Source: Streptomyces sp. L2
Lineage (GTDB): Bacteria; Actinomycetota; Actinomycetes; Streptomycetales; Streptomycetaceae
Assembly: GCF_004124325.1 (NCBI RefSeq)
Contig: NZ_QBDT01000001.1
Coordinates: 372,001-436,000, forward strand
Reading direction: 5' to 3'
DNA: 64,000 nucleotides
In this document: in pieces, positions 1 through 6,732 of the stretch
Layout of the letters: each line of letters opens with the position of its first letter
Numbering within the stretch: the first letter of the stretch is position 1
The notes under the pieces: generated by a model
What the model saw: the letters and a program-made list of their open reading frames with translations, nothing else
The model's database searches: none
Told to the model about the DNA's origin: nothing
Program-made: the position numbers and the translations under genes

Positions 1-418
1 AGGGAAGAAGGGGGACGACCTCTGAGGCATACCGCGCGTTGTCGACGACCAGGATCAGCTTCGCGTCGGCCGTCATGTTCCAGTACTGCCGGCACCGGGC
101 TTTGAAGGGGGCCGCGACGAGTTGCGGCTCCACGCCGAGGGACTCCAGCAGCTGGGCCAGCACGTCACCGGGGTCGACCACGCCGCGCAGCCGGAAGTCG
201 TCCAGGTCGACCGCCAGGACACCACCGGGGAATGGGTCACGGTGCACGCGGGCGATCAGATGGGCCAACTCGGTCTTCCCGATGCCGCCCGGCCCGCTGA
301 GCGCCACGGCCAACGGCCGGGAACGGCCCTGCCACTCCCGCAGCGCGCGCGACACCCGCTCCCGCTGCTCGTCGCGATCGGCGAAGTACGCCGGCTCCGG
401 CGGAAGTTCCACCCTCAT
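1..418 (-). CDS. NB-ARC/AAA-type ATPase, N-terminal part, cut by window edge
   Basis: The reverse strand reads from an ATG at 416-418, preceded by GGAG about 7 nt upstream, to the window edge without a stop. After about 40 residues there is a Walker A motif, GPGGIGKT. Further on, LILVVDNARYASEV gives a Walker B-like segment typical of the NB-ARC domains in Streptomyces TPR and AfsR-like regulators. No DNA-binding domain precedes the ATPase, so it may belong to a TPR or NB-ARC stand-alone protein rather than to a SARP. The C-terminal part, which would decide this, lies outside the window. The ATPase call is firm; the role is unknown. Confidence 0.75.
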   Translation of the reverse strand, partial: MRVELPPEPAYFADRDEQRERVSRALREWQGRSRPLAVALSGPGGIGKTELAHLIARVHRDPFPGGVLAVDLDDFRLRGVVDPGDVLAQLLESLGVEPQLVAAPFKARCRQYWNMTADAKLILVVDNARYASEVVPLLP

Positions 419-650
419 GCCACTCCTGCAGCAACCGTCGTCCGCGCGCTCAACTGTCCCCGCATCCATACCCCTCAGCCGTCCGCGTCTACAACCAGGA
501 ACTCTGGAAGCACAGTTCGAGGAGAACTCCGCCGGATGGCCCGGACAACGCGGTTTCTCTCCGCTGTACGTAGGTCGACCGACGCGCGTCCCACAGGCGG
601 CGTCGCCCCGTGACGGCGGTGGCGGCGGCGCCCCGCGCTCGGGAAGGAGC

Positions 651-970
651 GTGAACACGCTCATCCCGGCCAGGAACTTGCTCGTCGTCGACGACACCGG
701 AGCCATCCTCCTCCAGCGCCGCCGCGACACGGGCAGTGGGCTCTACCCGGAGGCGCACAGGACATCGGCGAGACCGCGGCCGAGTGCGCGGTACGCGAGT
801 GTCTGGAAGAGACCGGCATCGTCGCCGAGATCACCGGTTTCCTCGGCGTCTACACCAACCCGAACCACATCGTCGCCTACAGCGACGGAGAGATCCGCCA
901 GCAGTACGACCCGAGCATGCGCCAGCAGATCGGGGACTACCTGGCCGGCACCTATCCCTACCTCGGCTGA
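651..970 (+). pseudogene. Nudix hydrolase pseudogene (frameshift and internal deletion)
   Basis: A GTG at 651 opens a frame reading NTLIPARNLLVVDDTGAILL, a normal Nudix N-terminus. Near 733 the frame breaks: one base is missing, and the next frame continues QWALPGGAQDIGETAAEC then VRECLEETGI, the Nudix box. After EIRQQYDP the protein jumps directly to a C-terminal SMRQQIGDYLAG-like end and stops at 968-970, so about 50 residues of the usual fold are missing. Two independent lesions make a sequencing error an unlikely full explanation. The intact ancestor would have hydrolysed a nucleoside-diphosphate-linked substrate. Confidence 0.75.
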
Positions 971-1182
971 GCCGCCAATGCCACCTCGATCCTCTGCACA
1001 GAAGAGAGGGTCTCCGGCGCCGCACATCGGATGAACCGGCGGACCACACTGTCCGCGCCATAGCCGCTGATGATCTCTGCGATCCGCTCCTGCGCACTGG
1101 TCCGGCGCCGTCGGGGGTCGTCTCTGTCCTCCAGTCCGGTCATACGGGCATCCGGCTCGTCTTCACCGCTCCGGCCCTCCAC
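958..1182 (-). CDS. small hypothetical protein
   Basis: A 74-codon open frame runs antisense to the end of the decayed Nudix gene. Its middle, ERIAEIISGYGADSVVRRF, looks like folded-protein sequence rather than random arginine-rich shadow. I do not recognise the family. The start is doubtful: GTG at 1180-1182, or an internal ATG 13 codons later, neither with a convincing ribosome binding site. It may be a remnant. From here to the ArsR operator at 1331 I see no other gene. Confidence 0.3.
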   Translation of the reverse strand: MEGRSGEDEPDARMTGLEDRDDPRRRRTSAQERIAEIISGYGADSVVRRFIRCAAPETLSSVQRIEVALAAQPR

Positions 1183-1330
1183 TCCAGGCGGGCGGGACGC
1201 CCGATTCGCCTGCTGTCGGTCCGAGCCGCTGTTCGGCCTCAGTAGTGGCTGACCTGGCGGCCGTGACCCGCGGTCTCATCACGTCGCCGGAGAGCCGTAA
1301 GCGTACGAACCGGCATGAAACAGATATCTG

Positions 1331-1350
1331 AATTGCTAAATTTTGCAATT
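1331..1350. promoter_or_regulatory. candidate ArsR operator, inverted repeat AATTGC-N8-GCAATT
   Basis: An AT-rich island in otherwise GC-rich DNA carries a perfect AATTGC/GCAATT inverted repeat, 90 nt before the first ArsR gene. It shares the TTGCTAA half-site with the palindrome at 5459-5474 in front of the second ArsR gene. Autoregulation is inferred from position and symmetry. Confidence 0.6.
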
Positions 1351-1440
1351 GGTTAGATGCTGTGTTCGCTGTGCCCGCAGGTAGCCGCGGGCACAGCTTC
1401 TGTGTGTCCCGCCCGGGTGGGGCTGTGCGAGGGAAGCTGA

Positions 1441-1788
1441 GTGGTCGTGTCGGTTCCGCTGTATCAGGCGAAGGCCGAGTTCTTCCGGATGCTGGGGCAT
1501 CCCATCCGGATTCGGGTGCTGGAGCTGTTGCAGGTCGGGCCAATGCCCGTGCGTGAGCTGCTGGCCGCGATCGAGGTGGAGCCCTCCAGCCTGTCCCAGC
1601 AACTGGCGGTGCTGCGTCGCTCCGGGATCGTCACGTCCGTCCGTGAGGGATCGACCGTCGTCTACGAACTGGCCGGCGGCGATGTCGCCGACCTGATGAG
1701 GGCCGCGCGCCGGATCCTGACCGAGATGCTCGCCGGGCGGAACGAACTTCTGGCCGAGCTGCGTGAAGCCGAGGTCGCCGCCCGATGA
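1441..1788 (+). CDS. ArsR/SmtB-family winged-helix regulator
   Basis: A 115-residue protein starting at GTG, with GGGAAG upstream. It has the ArsR signature KAEFFRMLGHPIRIRVLELL, a recognition helix around SLSQQLAVLRRSGIV, and the wing STVVYELA. There is no cysteine, so the classic CxC metal site is absent and the effector is unlikely to be bound by thiols. Its stop overlaps the SulP start as ATGA, so it is translationally coupled to the transporter and probably represses the operon through the inverted repeat at 1331-1350. It is a close paralogue of the ArsR at 14.3 kb and more distant from the one at 5.6 kb. Confidence 0.85.
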   Translation: MVVSVPLYQAKAEFFRMLGHPIRIRVLELLQVGPMPVRELLAAIEVEPSSLSQQLAVLRRSGIVTSVREGSTVVYELAGGDVADLMRAARRILTEMLAGRNELLAELREAEVAAR

Positions 1789-3521
1789 GCGCGTCCTTCC
1801 CCCGGGCGATGGCGGCCTGGCTCACTGTGCTGCTGCCCTCCCGCTCCGATCTCGCGCGGGTACGGCGTGATCCGCGCAGGGACCTGCTCGCCGGGCTGAC
1901 GGTGGCGATCGTCGCGCTGCCGCTGGCGCTGGGCTTCGGGGTCTCCTCCGGCATGGGCGCGGAGGCGGGGCTGGCGACCGCGGTGGTCGCGGGCGGGATG
2001 GCGGCGGTCTTCGGTGGTTCGAATCTTCAGGTGTCCGGGCCGACCGGCGCCATGACCGTCGTCCTTGTACCGATCGTCGCCCGGTACGGAGCCACCGCCG
2101 TGCTCACGGTGGGACTGTTGGCCGGCGCGATGCTCGTCGTCCTGGCCGCACTCCGGGCCGGACGCTATATGCGGTACGTGCCGGCCTCGGTGATCGAGGG
2201 TTTCACGCTCGGCATCGCCGCGGTGATCGGGCTCCAGCAGATCCCGAACGCGCTCGGCGTGCCCAAGCCCGAGGGCGACCAGGTGCTCGTCGTCACCTGG
2301 CACGCCGTGGAGGAGTTCGCGAAGTCCCCGGACTGGACCGCGGCCGGTCTCGCGGCTGCCGTGGTCGTGCTCATGCTGGCGGGGGCACGGTGGCGGCCGG
2401 CCGTGCCGTTCTCCGTCGTCGCCGTGATCGTCGCCACCGTCGTGGTCCAGGTCGCCCACCTGGATGTGAGGCCGATCGGTGAGCTGCCCGCGGGGCTGCC
2501 CGCGCCCGCCCTGTCCTTCCTGCGGGTCGACGATCTGGGCTCGCTGCTCGCCCCGGCGGTGGCGGTGGCAGCGCTGGCCGCGCTGGCGTCGCTGATGTCC
2601 GCGGCCGCCGCGGACGCGATGACGGTGGGGCAGCGGCACGACCCGGACCGGGAGCTGCTCGGGCAGGGTCTGGCCAACATCGCCGCCCCGCTGTTCGGCG
2701 GCGTCCCGGCCGCCGGAGCCATCGCCCGCACCGCCGTCAACGTCCGCTCCGGTGCCGGCTCCCGGCTGGCCGCCCTCACCCATGCCGCCGTTCTCGCCGT
2801 GATCGTCTTCGCGGCGGCGCCCCTGGTGTCGAAGATCCCGCTGGCGGCCCTGGCGGGCGTGCTTGTGGCGACCGCGATCCGTATGGTCGAGGCCGGCTCG
2901 CTGAAGGCGATGGCGAAAGCCACACGGTCCGATGCCGTGATACTCGTCCTGACCGCGGTCGCGACCATCGCCCTCGATCTCGTCCACGCCGTCATCATCG
3001 GTCTGGTCGTCGCCGGCGCCCTGGCTCTGCGGGCGGTGGCCCAGCAGGCCCGCTTCGACCAGGTGCCCCTGGACCGCGGCGACCACGGTGCCGAGGAGCA
3101 CGCGCTGCTGGCCGAGCACGTCGTGGCCTACCGCATCGACGGGCCGCTGTTCTTCGCCGCCGCCCACCGTTTCCTGCTGGAGCTGACCGAGGTGGCGGAC
3201 GTTCGGGTCGTCGTGCTGCGGATGTCGCGGGTGTCGACCATGGACGCCACCGGTGCTCTCGTCCTGAAGGACGCCGTGGAGAAGCTGCGCCGGCGCGGCA
3301 TCGTCGTGCTGGCCTCCGGCATACGTCCCGGTCAGCGGCAGGTCCTGGCCTCCGTCGGCGCGCTCGGGCTGCTGCGGCACGAGGGCCGGGAGTACGCGAC
3401 GACACCGGAGGCGATCCGCGCTGCCCGCGATCACCTGGAGATGGCCGGAGTCCTGCCCGTGGTCCCCGCCCCGAAGACGAACCAGAAGAACCCGGACACC
3501 AGCGAGGAACCAGTCCGATGA
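1785..3521 (+). CDS. SulP-family anion transporter with C-terminal STAS domain
   Basis: A 578-residue integral membrane protein. The N-terminus carries DPRRDLLAGLTVAIVALPLA and the substrate-region motif QVSGPTGA, both hallmarks of SulP sulfate/bicarbonate transporters, followed by many hydrophobic segments to about residue 420. A cytosolic STAS domain follows (about 440-550, MSRVSTMDATGALVLKDAV). The ion (sulfate, bicarbonate or another anion) cannot be told from sequence. It overlaps the ArsR stop by 4 bp upstream and the PNPOx-like start by 4 bp downstream, so all are one operon. M. tuberculosis also has a SulP gene (Rv1739c) beside DosR-regulon genes, which fits the rest of this window. 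Confidence 0.9.
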   Translation: MSASFPRAMAAWLTVLLPSRSDLARVRRDPRRDLLAGLTVAIVALPLALGFGVSSGMGAEAGLATAVVAGGMAAVFGGSNLQVSGPTGAMTVVLVPIVARYGATAVLTVGLLAGAMLVVLAALRAGRYMRYVPASVIEGFTLGIAAVIGLQQIPNALGVPKPEGDQVLVVTWHAVEEFAKSPDWTAAGLAAAVVVLMLAGARWRPAVPFSVVAVIVATVVVQVAHLDVRPIGELPAGLPAPALSFLRVDDLGSLLAPAVAVAALAALASLMSAAAADAMTVGQRHDPDRELLGQGLANIAAPLFGGVPAAGAIARTAVNVRSGAGSRLAALTHAAVLAVIVFAAAPLVSKIPLAALAGVLVATAIRMVEAGSLKAMAKATRSDAVILVLTAVATIALDLVHAVIIGLVVAGALALRAVAQQARFDQVPLDRGDHGAEEHALLAEHVVAYRIDGPLFFAAAHRFLLELTEVADVRVVVLRMSRVSTMDATGALVLKDAVEKLRRRGIVVLASGIRPGQRQVLASVGALGLLRHEGREYATTPEAIRAARDHLEMAGVLPVVPAPKTNQKNPDTSEEPVR

Positions 3522-3931
3522 GCATGCCCTCCCGCACCCTGCGGATGGTCGAGGTCTCCGGCGCGGAGGCGATGTGGTTACTGGAGGGAGCGGAACTGGG
3601 ACGGCTGGTGTTCACGCAGCGTGAGGTGACCGTCGTACGGCCGGCCCGGCATGTGTGGGAGTACGGCCGGCTGGTCGCGCGCACCCCGGTCCAGCCGGCC
3701 GCCGTGCCGCTGACCGCGACCTACCAGGCCGACGACGTCCAGGCCGCGGCCGGCACCGGTTGGACCGTGAGCGCGACCGGACCCGCCGAAGTGATCACCG
3801 ACCCGCACGAGGCCGCTCACTATCGGCGCACATTGTCCGGCTGGACGCACGGCCCGCACGACACCGTCGTCCGCATCCACCCGCAAACGCTCACCGGCTT
3901 CCGTCTCGTCCGGGGAACGGAGAGGTCATGA
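3518..3931 (+). CDS. pyridoxamine 5'-phosphate oxidase-like flavin/split-barrel protein
   Basis: A 137-residue protein with the small PNPOx-like split barrel seen in actinobacterial dormancy proteins: an N-terminal LLEGAELGRLVF segment, a central GWTVSATGPAEVITD strand pair, and the end VVRIHPQTLTGFRLV. The family binds FMN, F420 or heme in different members; the ligand here is unknown. It starts by ATGA overlap with SulP and its stop overlaps the next ATG in the same way. Three other proteins of this fold occur in the window (32.1, 38.1 and 49.1 kb), two fused to a helix-turn-helix. Confidence 0.75.
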   Translation: MSMPSRTLRMVEVSGAEAMWLLEGAELGRLVFTQREVTVVRPARHVWEYGRLVARTPVQPAAVPLTATYQADDVQAAAGTGWTVSATGPAEVITDPHEAAHYRRTLSGWTHGPHDTVVRIHPQTLTGFRLVRGTERS

Positions 3932-4353
3932 TCACAGAACTGGAGGCGCTGCCGCACCGCCACGTACTCACCCTGGCGTCCGTGCCGGCAGCGGTCCGCC
4001 TGGCCCGTCAGACAGCCGAGCAGGCCCTGGTGGAGTGGGGCATCGGGCTGCGGCACCCCGCTGTGGACCCGGCCCTGCTGATCCTGAGCGAGCTGGTCAC
4101 CAACAGTGTCCGGCACGCCGCCGCTCTCTCCCCGCAGCTCACCGTGTTCTACGCCGCGGGCAAGGACTGCTTCGCCTTCGCCGTCCACGACCGCCACCCC
4201 CACCAGCCGCCCCTCCACGGTGCGACCACCGAAACGGGAACCAGCGGTCTGGGCATCGTGAGGGAACTCGTCGTCGGCATGGGCGGTAGCGCGGTCCTGC
4301 GCGCGGACGCCGACGGCAAGGGCAAATGCCTCTGGATCACCTTGCCCCTGTGA
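3928..4353 (+). CDS. ATP-binding anti-sigma-type regulatory protein (HATPase_c)
   Basis: A 141-residue protein with an RsbW-like GHKL ATPase fold. The N box is ILSELVTNSVRHA and the G box region is TETGTSGLGIVRELV, followed by the final strand GKCLWITLPL. Such proteins phosphorylate or sequester STAS-domain antagonists or sigma factors. The next gene encodes an STAS protein, so the two could be a partner-switch pair. The ATG overlaps the stop of the PNPOx-like gene, placing it as the last coupled member of the ArsR-SulP operon. Confidence 0.8.
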   Translation: MITELEALPHRHVLTLASVPAAVRLARQTAEQALVEWGIGLRHPAVDPALLILSELVTNSVRHAAALSPQLTVFYAAGKDCFAFAVHDRHPHQPPLHGATTETGTSGLGIVRELVVGMGGSAVLRADADGKGKCLWITLPL

Positions 4354-4402
4354 CGCCGCGCCACAGCCTCGCTCCGCCCTCCGTACAAGGAAGTTCCCCC
4401 GT

Positions 4403-4798
4403 ATGACCATCGACTGGCGCTACACCGTCGAGCAGGATCTCGCCATCCTCTCCGTCGCCGGACACCTCGGCCCCGAGGCGATCCACCGCTTCAGCGGCGC
4501 GATCGGCTGGGTCGTCGCCCGCGGCACCGGACCGGTCGTCCTCGACCTGACCGAGCTGCGCAGCTGGTCCGCCGAAGGCCAGCTGGCCATCACCGAGGCC
4601 GCCCGCCGCCTCGCCGAGGCCGACCGGAGCCTGGAACTGGCGGCCATCCCCGCCGACGGCTCGCTCGTCCCGGCCGGCGACTGCCCGGACATCCCCGTCC
4701 ACTGCGACCTGCCCGCCGCGCTCGCCGCCCACGGCCGGCGACCGTCGGCTCCAAAGGAGGGCCGGCGGGAATGGAGTACGGACGGCTGGCCCTCCTGA
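4403..4798 (+). CDS. STAS-domain anti-anti-sigma-like protein
   Basis: A 131-residue protein starting at ATG after AAGGAAG. It shows the STAS pattern: strands AILSVAGHLGPEAIHRF and GPVVLDLTELRSWSAEGQLAI, then an AARRLAEADRSLEL helix. The usual phosphorylatable serine loop is present as LRSWSAEG. It lies 49 nt after the RsbW-like gene. Partner switching with that kinase is inferred from adjacency only. Confidence 0.75.
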   Translation: MTIDWRYTVEQDLAILSVAGHLGPEAIHRFSGAIGWVVARGTGPVVLDLTELRSWSAEGQLAITEAARRLAEADRSLELAAIPADGSLVPAGDCPDIPVHCDLPAALAAHGRRPSAPKEGRREWSTDGWPS

Positions 4799-4851
4799 CA
4801 CTCACCCGCATGACACATGTATCGAGTTACGCACAGAAAGACACTGGCTCC

Positions 4852-5214
4852 ATGAGTGAGACTCTTCCCCCCTGCCCCGAATGCTCCGGCGCGTACACGT
4901 ACGAGATGGGCGCGCTGCTCGTCTGCCCCGAGTGCGGCCATGAATGGTCGCCGTCCGCCGCGTCCGCCGTGTCCGCCGACGAGCGGGGCGAGAAGGTGAT
5001 CAGGGACGCGGTCGGCAACGTGCTCGTCGACGGCGACACCGTGACGGTGGTGAAGACCCTCAAGGTCAAGGGCAGTCCGTCCGGGATCAAGGCGGGCACC
5101 AAGGTGCGCAACATCCGCCTCGTCGAGGACGGCGTGGACGGCCACGACATCGACTGCAGGATCGACGGGTTCGGAGCCATGCAACTGAAGTCCAGCGTGG
5201 TCAAGAAGGTCTGA
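4852..5214 (+). CDS. PhnA/YjdM-family zinc-ribbon protein
   Basis: A 120-residue protein. The N-terminal zinc ribbon CPECSGAYTYEM then VCPECGHEW supplies two CxxC pairs. The C-terminal PhnA domain contains DAVGNVLVDGDTVTVVKTLK and GIKAGTKVRNIRLV, characteristic of the E. coli YjdM (formerly PhnA) family. Length and domain order match the family. Despite the old name there is no evidence for phosphonate chemistry and the function is unknown. It ends on a strong hairpin at 5213-5234. Confidence 0.9.
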   Translation: MSETLPPCPECSGAYTYEMGALLVCPECGHEWSPSAASAVSADERGEKVIRDAVGNVLVDGDTVTVVKTLKVKGSPSGIKAGTKVRNIRLVEDGVDGHDIDCRIDGFGAMQLKSSVVKKV

Positions 5215-5234
5215 CCCGGCGTCCGCGCCGGGTC
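5213..5234 (+). terminator. hairpin terminator after the PhnA-like gene
   Basis: A perfect 9-bp stem, GACCCGGCG/CGCCGGGTC, with a 4-nt loop overlaps the stop codon of the PhnA-like gene. There is no U tract, as is common in Streptomyces. The opposing gene ends at 5245, so it may work in both directions. Confidence 0.7.
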
Positions 5235-5244
5235 CGGGCGCCGA

Positions 5245-5430
5245 TCAGCCGCGCTCGCCGGCTCGGGTCGGCTGCGTGCGCCGGCCGCCGAGGGACAGCC
5301 GGAGCATACGGGCGTCGCCGCAGCGCGGGCAGTTTCCGTCCGGGCCGACGGCGGTGGGGCGGCACTTGAGGCGGCAGGCGGGGCACTTGAGCCAGACGAC
5401 TCCGCTGCCGCGCAACGGGATGATCCTCAT
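5245..5430 (-). CDS. small zinc-ribbon protein
   Basis: A 61-residue protein. Its ATG at 5428-5430 follows GGGAGG. KCPACRLKCRPTAVGPDG then CPRCG gives two CxxC pairs of a zinc ribbon, followed by a basic tail. I do not recognise a named family. Its start lies only 28 nt from the TTGCTAA palindrome at 5459-5474, so that operator may control this gene as well as the divergent ArsR/complex operon. Confidence 0.65.
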   Translation of the reverse strand: MRIIPLRGSGVVWLKCPACRLKCRPTAVGPDGNCPRCGDARMLRLSLGGRRTQPTRAGERG

Positions 5431-5458
5431 GCAAGCCTCCCTCACTGGACTCAATGAC

Positions 5459-5474
5459 TTGCTAATGTTAGCAA
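5459..5474. promoter_or_regulatory. perfect palindromic ArsR operator TTGCTAA-TG-TTAGCAA
   Basis: A perfect 7-bp inverted repeat with a 2-bp centre in a small AT-rich island between two divergent genes, 171 nt before the ArsR start at 5646. The half-site recurs at 1331-1350. It is the obvious operator for the Rv0081-like regulator. Confidence 0.7.
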
Positions 5475-5645
5475 TTACTGAGGTCATCACCGCTGAATAC
5501 GGGCGGCGGCCCGGCTCCTAGGCGCGGCTTCGGTTCTTCCGGGGCCGCAGGCGAGGATGGGTCGCATGTCTGTGATGAGTGGGTGGATGCGATGCCAAGT
5601 GGACCGGCCGGTCAGGTCATGCCGTGCCGGGGAGGGGACGGCACG

Positions 5646-5996
5646 GTGAGTACGCCGCTGTACCAGCTGAAGGCCGAGTTCTTCAAAACCCTCGGCCACC
5701 CCGCGCGTATCCGTGTCCTGGAGTTGCTGAGCGAACGTGAGCACGCGGTCGCCGAGATGCTGCCCGAGGTGGGCATCGAGCCCGCGCACCTGTCCCAGCA
5801 GCTCGCCGTGCTGCGGCGGGCGAACCTGGTGCGCACCCGCAAGGAGGGGTCGAACGTGTACTACTCGCTGACCAGCCCCGAGGTGGCAGAGCTGCTGCGG
5901 GTGGCACGCTCGATCCTGTCCGGTGTGCTGGCGGGGCAGGCTGAACTGCTCGCCGACCTGCGAGCGGTTCAGCCGGAGGGGAAACCGCCGTCGTAG
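5646..5996 (+). CDS. ArsR-family regulator, Rv0081-like, heading the complex-I-like operon
   Basis: A 116-residue protein. GTG at 5646 is chosen because GGGGAGGGG precedes it by about 6 nt and the paralogues begin at the same place. LYQLKAEFFKTLGHPARIRVLELL closely matches what I recall of M. tuberculosis Rv0081, a DosR-regulated hub regulator. The recognition helix is HLSQQLAVLRRANLV. It has no cysteine, so it is not a classic metal sensor. The six genes that follow have the order of Rv0082-Rv0087. It probably binds the palindrome at 5459-5474 and represses the operon. Confidence 0.85.
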   Translation: MSTPLYQLKAEFFKTLGHPARIRVLELLSEREHAVAEMLPEVGIEPAHLSQQLAVLRRANLVRTRKEGSNVYYSLTSPEVAELLRVARSILSGVLAGQAELLADLRAVQPEGKPPS

Positions 5997-6249
5997 CGAC
6001 GGCCCGTGACCGGCGGCCGTCTCCCGAGAGCCGGACAGCGCTCTGTGGTGCCGGGAGGCGGCCGCCTCCGAACTGCGCCTTGGTCTGCCGGCCGGAGGAG
6101 AGGACGCCCGCCGTGCGGACGGTCATCGGACGATGACCGTCTCCCATATCTCCTTAAAACAGGCAAAGCGTGAGAAAAGAGTCGTAACTCAAGCCGCTTG
6201 TCGGCTTTGGTCACCTGGGGAAGTCCTCACCACCACTCGGGAGAGGTGC

Positions 6250-6732
6250 ATGGGCCTGTTGCGCAGGATCCGGACAACCGGGAGGGTCGCCGAGCCCGCG
6301 CCGCCCCGTCCGGAGGCCGACATGCCGGAGACGGCGCGGCAACTGGGCGGCTCGGTGCAGGTGCGCTGTGTGGACGCGGGCTCCTGCAACGGCTGCGAGA
6401 TCGAGATCACCGCCGCGTTCAACCCGGTGTACGACGCCGAGCGGTACGGGGCGCGGCAGGTGGCCTCGCCCCGGCATGCGGACGTGGCTCTGGTGACCGG
6501 CCCGGTGACCCGGAACATGGCCGAGCCGCTGCGGCGCACGGTCGCCGCGATGGGCCGGCCGCGGCTGGTGGTCGCGGTCGGGGACTGCGCGGTCAACTGC
6601 GGGGAGTTCGCCGGCGGCCACGGCATCGAGGGCGCGGTCTCCGACGTCGTACCGGTGGATCTGGCCGTACCGGGATGCCCGCCCGAGCCGGAGGCGATCG
6701 TGGCGGCGCTCCGGAGGGTGACCGGACGGTGA
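6250..6732 (+). CDS. NuoB/HyfI-like [4Fe-4S] small subunit of an Ehr-type complex
   Basis: A 160-residue protein. The ATG at 6250 has GGGAGAGG just upstream and removes an unconserved 39-residue extension. Cluster N2-type cysteines are SCNGCEIE, GDCAVNCGEF and PGCPPEPE, so a proximal [4Fe-4S] cluster should be present. It would sit at the membrane-peripheral arm next to the NuoC/D-like subunit. It corresponds to Rv0082. Its stop overlaps the HyfB-like start (GTGA). There are 253 nt between the ArsR stop and this start, enough for a separate promoter. Confidence 0.88.
   Translation: MGLLRRIRTTGRVAEPAPPRPEADMPETARQLGGSVQVRCVDAGSCNGCEIEITAAFNPVYDAERYGARQVASPRHADVALVTGPVTRNMAEPLRRTVAAMGRPRLVVAVGDCAVNCGEFAGGHGIEGAVSDVVPVDLAVPGCPPEPEAIVAALRRVTGR

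Noticed and set aside
1..418. SARP-type antibiotic regulator
   Set aside because: The protein starts directly with the ATPase domain; no OmpR-like DNA-binding or BTAD domain precedes it.
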